From NCBI GenBank assembly GCA_963969595.1, contig OZ018409.1, forward strand, positions 23,552,163 to 23,616,162: a stretch of DNA of 64,000 nucleotides. The letters run 5' to 3'. The translations under genes were made by a program, and so were the position numbers. Positions 23,888 to 34,763 of the stretch are shown here, one piece after another. The first letter of the stretch is position 1; each line of letters starts with the position of its first letter. The notes under the pieces were generated by a model, which was given only the letters and a program-made list of their open reading frames with translations, was not told the origin of the DNA and searched no databases. The stretch comes from Neckera pumila (lineage: Eukaryota > Streptophyta > Bryopsida > Hypnales > Neckeraceae).

Positions 23888-25056
23888 ATGGCTGCCACTC
23901 AAGTTACGGCAAGTCCCGCAAAGGCCACTGCCTGAAGCGCCACGCCCAAGTCCTCCTCCCAATGCAGCTGCTCAATCACAGGCCCAGAAGCGTGCCAGGA
24001 AGGATCGGGGGCCTAACTGGTTGTCTCAAGAAGTTATAGCCTTGGTGAATGCGAAGAGAGATCTTTTTCTTGAGGAGATCGACACCGTCGATGGGCGGGA
24101 CCTGATGACGCCAAACTCCACAAAATGGCAACGAGTTAGCGAAGAAGTCATGAAATGCGGTTTCTCTACATGTGCACACAATGGTCCAGCGTGTAAGACC
24201 AAATGGAATCAAATTATACCCGAGTATAAGCGCATAGCTGATTTCTTTGCTCGCACTGGTAGGAATGGAGCGGACTACTGGGATCTACCAACAGCCGACC
24301 AAAGAACTGAAGGACTACCCTATTCCTTTTCCCAAGAGCTTTCCAAAGCATACATGAGTGGTTCGGCAGCCGTCCAAGCATGCAGCCACCTCATACTCGA
24401 GATCTGCTTTCTCAGGAGGATGGCAATTACAACATCCACAGAAGGCAAACCATCGATGAGGACCAAGTGCAAGACAATGACACCATGAACGAGGATCCAA
24501 TGGACATTGCGGATGAGATGGAAGCAGCGGATGACAACAGCACTCATATGCCATCAATGCAGAGGCATGCCAGCAGTGACACAACATCAGGAGCTGCACC
24601 ACTTCCCAGAAACGGAGCAGCGACTGCACCACCACAACCATCGGTTCCACGTGGGATGATCCCCGTAGTGATCAGTTCTAGCGAGGCTTCAGAGTACAGC
24701 GGTGATCGTCGGCTTGGCAACACAGCGGTGAAAAGGAAGACCTTATCTAGACACACCCTCATCGCTCAAGCAACCCGTGCCACTGGCGACATTATGGCGG
24801 GCCAGATGAGGAGATGGCCGAATCCAGTAGGGGCCTCGAGCAGTCTAAAATAGAGGTGCAACTTAAGTTGTTTTCAGAGCAGATGCCATATCAGCGTGAA
24901 AAAGATCGTCGCCTTCATGAGAGTAGTTGCATAGCCAATGAGAATGCAAGGCTAGCTATTGAGAAGCAAGGGGAGGTTGTCAAGTGTTTAGCAGAGTTGT
25001 CATTCGTGTTAAGTAGAGGAATGCAGCTCCCCATTGGAAGTGCACCGGAAGTTTAG
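23888..25056 (+). pseudogene. Harbinger partner protein, Myb/SANT trihelix-like, with frameshifts
   Basis: The DNA-binding partner that PIF/Harbinger transposases need for nuclear import and end recognition. Starting at ATG 23888 (MAATQVTASPAKATA), the frame meets TGA at 23933. Moving by one base gives EAPRPSPPP, then PNWLSQEVIALVNAKRD, KWQRVSEEVMKCGF, ACKTKWNQIIPEYKRI and ADYWDL, a Trp-bearing trihelix-like domain. A second change near 24375-24385 joins an acidic middle part (DEDQVQDNDTMNEDPMDIA); a third near 24805-24840 joins the tail EQSKIEVQLKLFSEQ, likely helical, ending at TAG 25054-25056. An acceptor-like TTTAG lies just upstream of the ATG at about 23879. Each break looks like a single small indel, so decay is recent, or sequencing errors are possible. 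Confidence 0.7.
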
Positions 25057-25525
25057 CCACATGCAACTCCTCCCATTGTGAAAGAACACGCTCCAGTGCC
25101 AGCAAAAGGCCCCCCTATGCTAGGTACACTAGAAGACTACAACAACCCTGCCACTACAGGCGGACATGCTACTCAAGATTCCACCAAAGAGTAGTTTAGC
25201 CTGCCGTCATCCTGCAAGCCACCATCACCTTATCAGTTCACCTTGTATTCAAAAGGGACCTCGGTTTATAAAGTAACGACATTTTATTTTGAACTTCTCT
25301 CTCCTGAAATGTATTGTTCATGGCATGCATAGCAATAGAAATGACATGAAGCAATTTCAGGAAAAAAAAAAAATTACCTTTTGTAGTTCAAAGGCCGCCA
25401 CCACGTTGCAATGCAAGGAATACGCCCAGCTGCTGGCGTTTGTTGAGGCCTTGCTCATGAGCAGTGTCCTCCCGAACCACCTCCACATTGTCATTTACAA
25501 CAGTCGGCTCCTCCACATCTTCTTC

Positions 25526-26734
25526 CTACAGTCCTTCAGTGCGCAGCACTTGAAGAAGTCTCTCCACATCTCCTTGACTTTGGCCGAGCAAAACATTGTG
25601 GAGAATAGCACAACAAGTTATGACATCCGATAAAAACGTGACACTCAAGTCCGATTTCACCAGCAACTCCCAAAATGTCTGCTTCAAAATGCCGAAGGCG
25701 TTCTCCACCACGCCTCGACCTCAGCGTAATTTCCGGTTGTACAATGTGTCTGCTATGGGCAGATTTCTATGCCCTCTGTATGGCACCATTAGCCAAGGCA
25801 AAAGTGGATAATCGGAATCTCCAAGCAGGAATGGGGAAAAACCATCAAAAGACACCCCAGCATCCCACAATGTTCCATGCATTCCCTTTTGAAACAAAGA
25901 AGACCTAGGCAGCATACGGGGATCATTGGTTGATCCAAGCATCTCCAGGGTCAAATCAAGGAACTGCTTTTTACTGTCCACTACCGCTTGACAGTTTAAA
26001 GTATAGCCCCCGGATTTGAAGTAAAAGTAGTCAGTGGAACCAGAACTAGGTTTGCTTATGGACACATGCATACCGTCTATGGCCCCAACAACTCCTGGAA
26101 GGCCGCAGAGGTTATAAAATGCAGCCTCTATTTCGATGACCTTCTCCCTGGTAGGCCATGCGATTTCAGATCTGAGTGTGACGTTGATTGCTTGTACGAC
26201 GTCGCGCAATACCAAGGACACTGTACTCCTTCCAATTGCAAACATCTCACTGCAAATTAACAAACTCGCACCATGAGTTAGTTTAAAGTGTGTACAAGCA
26301 ACCCAAACCAAGACAGGAATTGCCAAACGGTACTTGGTATCTTTCTTCTGGACAATGGGTGTCAAGAGATTCGCTAAGCTGTGCAGTGCTGCTTTACTCA
26401 TACGGAACATAGTTACCCAACGTTCATCATTATACTGGTCCAACAAGAACCGGGAAAACCAAGCCGTTGATCTAGGCTTGATCCAGTACCCAAGGTCGTC
26501 GTCCAAGAGGGCGAACACATTGCATACTCTGAAAGTGTGCAGGGCAGCTTGTGTGATAGATTCCATATCGAAAGACAGTTCGTGCGGTGCCTCCATTATG
26601 GAATGGAATGCATCCTCCGTATCGTCATCAATGTCAGAAGGAGTGACAGCAATAGCTCTGTTAATAGTTAGTAGCAACAGCAGCACCATGGAGGCGATGG
26701 CCACCATCTCCTTAGGAAAGGGCAAAAGATCCAT
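25526..26734 (-). pseudogene. HARBI1/ALP1-like DDE transposase with one in-frame TGA
   Basis: DDE endonuclease that excises and inserts the Harbinger element. Start chosen at ATG 26734 (MDLLPFPKEM), because TTCTTCACAG just upstream looks like a splice acceptor. Numbered from there: the HTH-like part contains MFAIGRSTVSLVLRDVV; the catalytic residues are D220 (GAIDGMH), D306 (GDSDYPLLPWL) and E344 (VVENAFGILK). The only break is TGA at 25721-25723 (codon 338), where relatives usually have a basic residue; the frame is open on both sides and ends at a stop at 25526-25528, giving 402 residues, normal for the family. TGA could arise from CGA by one C-to-T change, the usual decay of methylated CpG. 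Otherwise all motifs are intact. It faces the partner gene. Confidence 0.85.
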
Positions 26735-27702
26735 GTCCACTGCTTCCGTAACCTGTGAAGAAGAATATAGCCGAATTGACGTGAACAAAGCTACAATCCT
26801 AAAAGAGAAAGAAAGAAAACTGTACAAACAATGTATTTCATTACAATAGTAGCACATTTGGGCATCAAATTTGAAGCACAAAATTTTTTTTTCCAGAAAA
26901 CGAGAGGAGTGCAGAGTTCACCAGCCGCTGCTCCAAGAAGATACCAATTTCCAGATGCGCCCAGCAGAATTAGAACGGGACGACACTTCCTGCACCCAAT
27001 TGTACACGCAGAACCCGTAGAATTCAAACCAACATTCTCGAATCCCAGAGCCCAACAATGGAGAGTGGGAATTTGGACGCACCTAAACTCTAAACCCTAC
27101 TGAGTAGCAGCAAAAGAAATTGTGCCTCCATCCTTCCTCTGCCAAGAAAACAGAAACAAGAAAAACCGAATTGAAATAACAAAGTTCATGAAAACAGAAA
27201 GAAATTTTTATGACAACGCCGGAAGAGAAGAGCGGCAACGACATACTTGCAAAGCCTTCCAAGATTCAAGTGCCAAACAGAGAGGAATCCAGCAATTCAG
27301 TCAACCACGCCACCAGCTCCTTGATTTCACAGAGGAAATGAACACAAAACAAACAGGAGAAGAGAGCACCAGAGGAAGAGAAGAAGCGCGAAAGTGATTG
27401 TCCTTTGCGTCCCGGAGGCGACGGAGGCGACGGAACATGGGACCCACTTTCAAAACTTTACAAAGCACTCTTGTCAAGTGTGACTGCCTGGAACACAAGT
27501 GCTTGTCTGCCGTGGCGACCCCACAGCAAAAAATCCCGTGACATATGTGAACAACACTGCCTTAGATTTTTTAAACCTGAAAGCGTAATTTCGGGAGGTG
27601 GTTCGCCCCTAATTCCAACCCCAAAATGGATTGCCTTTTTTTATCCTACCTGTTTTATCTTTTAAGAACTGGTCTTTGCAAAGCCCAGGTGTGATTATAC
27701 TA

Positions 27703-28906
27703 TAATCCTCTTGTATTTGTTGAGATAATGAACATAAGATTTAAATATGTGCTATGATAAGCTCACGGGGGGTGCACTTAGTGTATCTAATCCAAACTAT
27801 GTGCGACCAGAACTTTGTACCCCCTATATTATATCCTAAAAAATTGCTTAAAAAATGAACAAAAAATTCCTAAAAATAACTCTCTATTGAAAGCTCATTT
27901 TGAGTTGAATATTGATGCAACGGTCATCTAAATGTGTTCTCTATGAATATTTGAGTTGAAAAATATGCCATTTTAGGTTCATTTTCAACCTCTTCTAGAA
28001 ATCATTCCATACTTCATTTGAGTTGGAAATTTTGGCAATAGAAACCTATAGTCGTTACCAAACAATGCTCAAAATTTTAGGTTGAAATTATAGTTTATTA
28101 GAAACCACTTGTTCGCACGTGGTTTGTAGTAGTAGAACCAAGTGCCCTCCCCAAGGATAAGCTTCAAATTGTCATTAATATTAAAAAAATAAAATAAAGA
28201 AGACATTCTCAAAAATCAACTTCAGAACATACTATACCTTGTTGTTACTTTTAATATTCCACCTCATTCTCAGAAACCAACTTGACAACATACTATACCT
28301 TATTGTTACTTTTTATATTTCTCCTCATTTTTTGCTACAAAATGATAATCTAATGGCAGGCTCATAAACACAACACCCTTTATTTCTGGTCCAAACGTAT
28401 TGTACAACTTTTCTATCAAATTTCTTTTACATGTGATTTCAAAAAATGATTCCAATGTCAAATTAGAATGTCATTACATGAGAAGGAAAAGCCATTCAAA
28501 TTTCTCGCAAATTTTAAACAAGTTATTCGGATTTTTGATGATGTGGATTTTTTGCAGGCACAACCGCAAGTAGGTAGCGTCTCGCTTTCTCTGACTTTCA
28601 ACCTCTTTTCCAAGAGAGAGTAACCAGTGCTCCGGTCAACTCCTCAAATTTGTTTAAAATTCATTGGAAATTGATGGTACCATGGGTTCAGGTACTTATC
28701 GATATTGGAATGTCGTGGAACTTGTTGGATTACCTTATTATGACTAAAAACTCTATCCTAGTTTTCTGTGGAATTTTACAACAATCTAGGTACTTTCTAA
28801 GAATTTTTCATCACTATTTAAAGTAGTTGACTTTCAATAAAATCATCTTTTGCATTTTGCAAAAGTCAAAAAATTTTGTGGGTAACCTTTAAGAAGGTCC
28901 CAAACA
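27703..28906. other. Unassigned spacer with a short tandem duplication
   Basis: A ~64-bp imperfect direct repeat lies at about 28208-28335 (ACATACTATACCTTGTTGTT and ACATACTATACCTTATTGTT). No gene seen. Confidence 0.5.
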
Positions 28907-29821
28907 TTAACCCCTAAATGCCCAAACATCATTTTTTGGCAACATAGCAATTTTGGGTAGCTCACTATGAATGGAGTTTTTATTTTTTTTCTTTGAAATT
29001 TTCACATAAAATTTTCCCAAGGCGTAGCTTTAAGCCCCAACAATTTTCATAACCTTTGACTACATGGTGAAAAAATTATTGTATGATATGTGATTTTTAA
29101 TGCTAGGCGGGCAATTGAAAAAAATCTTAAGAAATTACTTTTTAAAAAGATAAAAATTTGAAATTGGTTCTCAGGGTTTATACATAGAAACCTTTGAATC
29201 ATTCCATTTTGATTTGTGAGGAGTTTTAGTTTGCAGGTAGTTATGGAATCTCAAATCCTAAATAAACTTTGAAATCCTTTATTTAACTCAATTTTCAATA
29301 TTTTTGAAAAAAAATAAAAACCTTGGCTGTAGATTATTTATTACAACATTACAACCATTGGAATTGGCATTTTTTAATTCTATAACTAAATTCTTGACAA
29401 TTTAGTATTTTGAATCATTCTCTACTTCTTTCTACTTATTATTTTTTTTCTATATATTGTACAATTCCAAATGATCTCAATTTTTTCAAGAATGTACCCA
29501 ACTTGTCTAGAAAAATGAGTCCAAAGAATAACCAACATTTTGGACACTATTTCATACAAATGTAACCTTGTGAAGGACAGCTACCCATTTTTGTGCAAGG
29601 ACAAGAAAGGGATTTTTGTCAATTCAAACACTATTATCTTGCAATCTACAAGGTGAAAATTTCAGAAATTTTTTTCACATCTTCTCAAACCAGTTTACTA
29701 CAAGTTACTATGGTTACATGTGTCCAAAAATGTTTTTTTTCAAAAACTTGGTACTTGTATTAGAAATGGCAATTTTGAAGCGTTTTTGGTGAAAATATAG
29801 TCAAATACATTTAGTGGTTAA
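28907..29821. mobile_element. TTAA-flanked element, copy C (full length)
   Basis: 915 bp. Left tip TTAACCCCTAAATGCCCA, right tip CATTTAGTGGTTAA, TTAA at both edges. Nearly the same interior as D and, in inverse, F and G. Confidence 0.8.
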
Positions 29822-30558
29822 GTGCAAGCTCAAATTCTTACTTTGCACTTTCATAAGAAGGTTTGACTTTGATTATCTCCTTTTAAAGTTGACAAATGGG
29901 GAATCTTTTGATTGGAAGGGAATTTTAACCGATTGCACCGTTGATCTTGTGGTGAATACCATATTGGCAAGGACTTTACCAACCACAATATAATACTCTT
30001 GTTGTAGGATTTTGTCTATAAAATCAAATAATAAGATGCAAATGTGAATAAAAAAACACTCTAAGATCAAAGTGACAACTAAGGGACTTACACTAGGGAA
30101 GATCGTGTTGTGTATGTCTCTAGACACTAATATTTTGTCAAAGTGACTTTCTATTTGTATGTGAAGATTTTCCATGGTTTTATTTCATGAATTGATTTAT
30201 ATGCTTCATTACAAATTCTATTTGCATCTGCATAGGTTTACGCTAGAAGGAGTTTCACTGATGTTAAAAAAATAATTGAATGAGAATTGAACTGCTTTTT
30301 GCCTAAACCGTTGAAGATACATTTCTGATTTTGAAATTGGCTCTAAACTATAATGGTCATAGGTCATAAATGCCACTCCCAAAAGAATTTTGGCTTATTG
30401 GCTCACACACTAGCAACTGTAACCCAAAATATTGTGGTGTTTTAACAATGGTCCAAAACTACTTCTAAATATTTGTATTTGTAAATATTCATCTGGAAGC
30501 AAGGCTAAAAGCTTTTTCACTATGTATTCTTCAACAAATCCAATTGAAAGACCTTTGG
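29822..30558. other. Unassigned spacer with a 100-codon minus-strand frame
   Basis: The minus frame 29873-30175 is open but has no recognisable domain, a hydrophobic middle and no coding-like composition. I do not call it a gene. Confidence 0.4.
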
Positions 30559-31036
30559 TTAACTTCTAAAGGACTGAAGCACATTTGGGGCAAAATTGTG
30601 AAAAATTGTCACTTTTTAGGGTAGTTAGAAAAGAATAAAAAAAGAAGTTGTTTTTCATAATTCAACCATATAAATTTGTACTAGACTACTATGAAAATGT
30701 GTTGGAAAATTTTCAAAAACTTTGACTATATAGATTGAAAGATTATAATGTTTCAAGTAGAAGGTAAAGTTTGTTTTTTTCTAATCTTGCCCCTTATATG
30801 AGGAGTTTTATACATGCTATTCAAAACTGCTTAGTTGGGCTACCCTAAAAGTTAAGGGCTACATAACTTTTGATCTAGGCACCCAATCAAGAAAAAAAAT
30901 TTATAATCCTTCTAAGGGGGTGCATGTTTACATTTTGTGTCAAAATTTGAAGAACATCCCTTAAAAATAACTTCATATACACCTATCTAAGATTACCTAC
31001 GTAAATTCAATAGTCGTTCAATTCTTTAGAGGTTAA
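30559..31036. mobile_element. TTAA-flanked element, copy I (short)
   Basis: 478 bp. Left tip TTAACTTCTAAAGGACT, right tip TCTTTAGAGGTTAA. The interior (TATAGATTGAAAGATTATAA) matches the fragment at 7093-7335. Probably internally deleted. Confidence 0.6.
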
Positions 31037-33271
31037 CTTGCTCAAGTACACCCTTTAAAATATGAGTGAAAGTCTCCACCGATTGCATGATTAATCTTTA
31101 AAAAGTAGATTTTTTTAGCCCTTTCGATTAATAAAATATTTTCTTTTAACATTTAAAAAAACCCGTATATCCTACAATTTGTGCATTTTTGTCAATAGGC
31201 TGAAAAATAGATTGAATATGTAAGAAGATTTAAACAAAGAAAAATTGATATTCATCTTTTTAAAATTATAAAATAGAAGGTGGTACTTGATGAAAGAAGA
31301 ACTACATTGCTAATATCTCGTACAAGGAATTGAGAATTATCAATCTTAATGCTTGAAATGTTTAGGAAATGATAAAATATACATTTCATAAAATTTTATT
31401 TTAAAATTTTAAAATCGAATCCAAAAAAACATTTACATATTTTGTCTATCTGAATTGCCCACAGAATAAATTTCTCAGTTATAACTTTCATTTCATAACT
31501 TGGAATTGAATGGATCAAATATATCTCAATAGGTATCAATCAATATAATCAAAAAAATTAATTGATATTTTTAGAATGTATTTTTAGCTACCTACTATAA
31601 GTTGAAATCAAATGAAAACTTATAATTTTGTACAATATTTATTGGAATCATGACGTGAAACAAAGTTTCATATGTAGATTAGAATGATTAGCATTCATCC
31701 TATATATTGCATGCAAAAATCCCAAATTATAAACTCAATGAAGGTTGCCTAAGTCCTCAAAAAATACAATAGTAGGGCTCTTTAATCATTTAGGGTTAAT
31801 AGTTGACATTTTTTTACAATGAGGTTGATGAAATTGACACAAATAATATATACTTACAAAGATATAAGCAAAAATATGCAAAAATCCAAAATTTTGATTT
31901 AAATGTTAAAAAATCAACCTTGAAAGGTCTATGCAAAATTAGTTATATTGTATTGTATTTGATTCTTAGAACATGAATTATGTACTTAAATATGGCAATA
32001 CATACACCATTAAATTGATTAATTCAGCAACAACTGAGCATGACAAGGTCAATCCTTTAGCCCTCCAACTTCCAAAATTGGATGGCAAACAAAGACATTT
32101 CAAAGGGTTTTTTTTTACTAAAAGATTTTTCATTCATCCAAATTAACTAATGCTTGACTTTTTTTTTGAAAACTATATATATGATGAATTTGAGGTAATT
32201 AATATATAGTGTTTATGAGGATATAAGCCAAAGCATTCAAAAATTCAAGAACATATTCAAGCGCTAAAAAATTACGATGTTAAAATGACATCCACACATG
32301 AGACGCTAATAATTTTGCATCTTCTGAGCTATGAAAGGTATATACACCTAAAATCCATATTACCCAAACTGCAACACATAGGTTTAGACCAAAAAGTGTC
32401 ACTTTTTCCTAAATATTGATTACGCATCATTATTGAGTTTTTTATATACACAATCAAAAAATTGTATAGTCTATGAGAGCTTAGTATTGGTTTTTGGTAT
32501 ATCTAAAGATAGTACTTTGAGAATTCATAACTTATTCATATAGTGTCCAATATAAAGAATATTGGATTCTTCTTTCAATTGCCAATAAAATCTAATGAAA
32601 TAATTTTTATTTAATTAGAGTGATTGTGTCCAATTGTAATTAGTGACAATTATTAGTGTGTATAACTTAGAAGGTGCAATAATGATCCAAATGAAGTGTC
32701 ATGTGTAATTAGATTTGATGCAAACATGATTACAAACTTTTGTCACTACTATATAACCCAATTTTATGCAACTTTTGTACACGTCAAATATTTTTTTTTT
32801 TAAATTTGCGTCCAAAATTGGGCTTTCCAGACCTCTAAGGTATACTAGCCTAAAATCGCCAACTCCCTCTTTCTGCTAGGCTACTTTTGGCTCCAATTTT
32901 GTCAGCAAATCCATCCAAAATCCATTCACGTTTCTGACAAAATCAAAGCATCAATGCCACATAGGATAACGTGTCAATCTTTCATTGGTCAATACTTAAG
33001 TGCTAATAGATCCTTGAAATGGTAGTTATGGGTTGTTTATGGGACATTTATGGGAAGTCTACAGGCAATTTTGTAATTTCAAAGTAGCCCACTTCAAAAT
33101 TCACAGAAAATATAATATTATAATTTCAATCAGAAAACTATAATTTCAATTGGGTTTGATTTGTGAAACAAGCACAAACCTCTGAAATATAAATATATGT
33201 CCCTCTTGGATTTGGCCCCAAGATATTCAGATTGCAAATCAGGGTGGTAATAGGCTTACCTACCTTAAGGG
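31037..33271. other. Unassigned AT-rich spacer; possible TATA box near its end
   Basis: No gene or repeat boundary recognised. At 33189-33196 TATAAATA could serve as a TATA box for the SAC3A gene; if so, transcription would start near 33220, upstream of the MITE at 33275. Confidence 0.35.
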
Positions 33272-33274
33272 TAA

Positions 33275-33441
33275 GGGCCTCTTCACACTATGGCCGTCCA
33301 AGTCGAGAGTCCGTCGTTTCCACCAATCATACTGCAGGGTCCGTCAGTTCCACCAATCATACTGCAGGGTCCGTCAGTTCCACCAATCATATTGCAGAGT
33401 TCCATGGCCGCGACTTGGATGGCCATAGTGTGAAGAGGCCC
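33275..33441. mobile_element. PIF/Harbinger-type MITE with 30-bp minisatellite
   Basis: 167 bp. Inverted ends GGGCCTCTTCACACTATGG ... CCATAGTGTGAAGAGGCCC, extended to 31 bp with one mismatch, flanked by TAA at 33272-33274 and 33442-33444. The middle is three tandem 30-bp units (about 33311-33400; core GTTCCACCAATCAT). The tip shares TTCACAC at the same distance from the edge as the Harbinger element at 23068. It lies in or just upstream of the SAC3A leader. Confidence 0.9.
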
Positions 33442-33444
33442 TAA

Positions 33445-34524
33445 GAGTACTGGAGAATGGAGATCCTTCTCGCTCTCTCCTTAGCCAGCCTGGAGCCTGC
33501 TTTCGAAGGGACTTGGCTCTCATCTGGGATTCTCGCGTGGACGCGAGTTAGGGTTGCAGCTCCGTCTGCCTGCTCCTGCTGCAGCACCACGGTCCCGCTT
33601 CTCCTCGCATCGCTCTTCCACTTGCGGTGAGTGCCTGCTTTCAATCTTCTGCTCATTCTCTTTTCGCTAATTTTCCTGCTTTTTCTTTTGTCGATCACTG
33701 TTTCTCGTTACCTGCACTCTAGCGGCGATAGCGCGAATTCTTGGAGCGAGGGGACGGGGTTTTAGAGACTCAGCATTTTTCCAGAAGTCGTTTCGTCGTG
33801 GTGGAGGTGGTGAAGCTCTAGCGACGCAGAGATTCCGGTTGCATGCCATTTTTATGCTTGATTGATTAGGTTAAACGAGTCCTTTGCTAGGGATCACACG
33901 AATTAGTACGAGGACGGATTCGTCCCCATGAGTTTGAAGCAGAGGGCTGTTATGAAGAAGATACTAGGCCATGGTTCCGAAATTATTCAATGCAGTGATT
34001 GTCTGGGTTTACGGTGATGGTTATGATTTTCAAAAGCATTGTTGAGGAAGGGTGTGGGTTGGTATCCACTCATTCCAAGGGGATCATGTTTAGGCGGGCA
34101 AGCATTTTTTAGCAGCCACATTTTTGAGTCGGTGCACGCGCTGATATGATTCAGAGATTTGAAAGAAATCGTGTTGAGCTGCCTTGTTGCCCAGCCGTTC
34201 TTGGAGGCAGTCAAAAGAAGAGGTTTCTGTGGCAGGGTTGTGGAGGGTGATCAGCGAGTGCTCAGGCAGCGAACGGAAACGGGTTGGATGGCCCGCGCGA
34301 GTAGTGATTAGGTATTGCGTCTCTTGATGATTTTGTAACCTAATTCAGAGGAGCCATATTTTTAGGCATTCATGGTGTTGAGACCAGCAGCGAGTATTGC
34401 TTTAGGTGCTGAGGCTTCCGTTTCGGTGCGGGTCTGCAAGTTTGCTAGACTCGGGCGTGGCCGAGGATGGGCAAAAGCAGGTCACCTCGAGTTGAAGCAG
34501 TATTGAGTTGAACCCTATTCATTA
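33445..34524 (+). promoter_or_regulatory. Putative 5' leader of SAC3A with candidate leader intron
   Basis: GC-richer than the DNA to its left and free of long plus-strand frames. A good donor TTGCG/GTGAGTG lies at 33627; candidate acceptors are AAAGCAG at 34480 and AAGCAG at 34500. A leader intron of about 0.85-0.87 kb is plausible, but acceptor polypyrimidine tracts are weak. No transcript evidence. Confidence 0.4.
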
Positions 34525-34665
34525 ATGGCAGGGGTTGGCGACGAGTATGACAACCGGAGGATCAATGTGTATGGAGTTCCGTCCTTGCGGGACAACAATG
34601 TTGTGGCGTATTCCGATCCCGGAAGTGCTTGGGGTGGCCAACTCTATGATCCAGCGTCCCAGCAG

Positions 34666-34763
<98 letters not shown>

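Larger units (their letters stand above)
23068..27702. mobile_element. Harbinger-type element, nearly complete (4.6 kb)
   Basis: Imperfect inverted ends: left AGGTATGTTCACACTTGGC, right (reverse complement) TAGTATAATCACACCTGGGC. TAA lies on both sides (23065-23067 and 27703-27705), the TWA duplication typical of PIF/Harbinger. Inside are a trihelix-like partner gene on the plus strand and a HARBI1/ALP1-like transposase on the minus strand, converging. The interior is clearly less AT-rich than its flanks. Confidence 0.75.

Noticed and set aside
33311..33400. CRISPR-like array of 30-bp repeats
   Set aside because: The units are directly adjacent with no spacers and lie within a MITE in a plant genome.
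33232..33444. Frame with a repeated 10-residue unit
   Set aside because: It merely translates the 30-bp minisatellite inside the MITE at 33275-33441.
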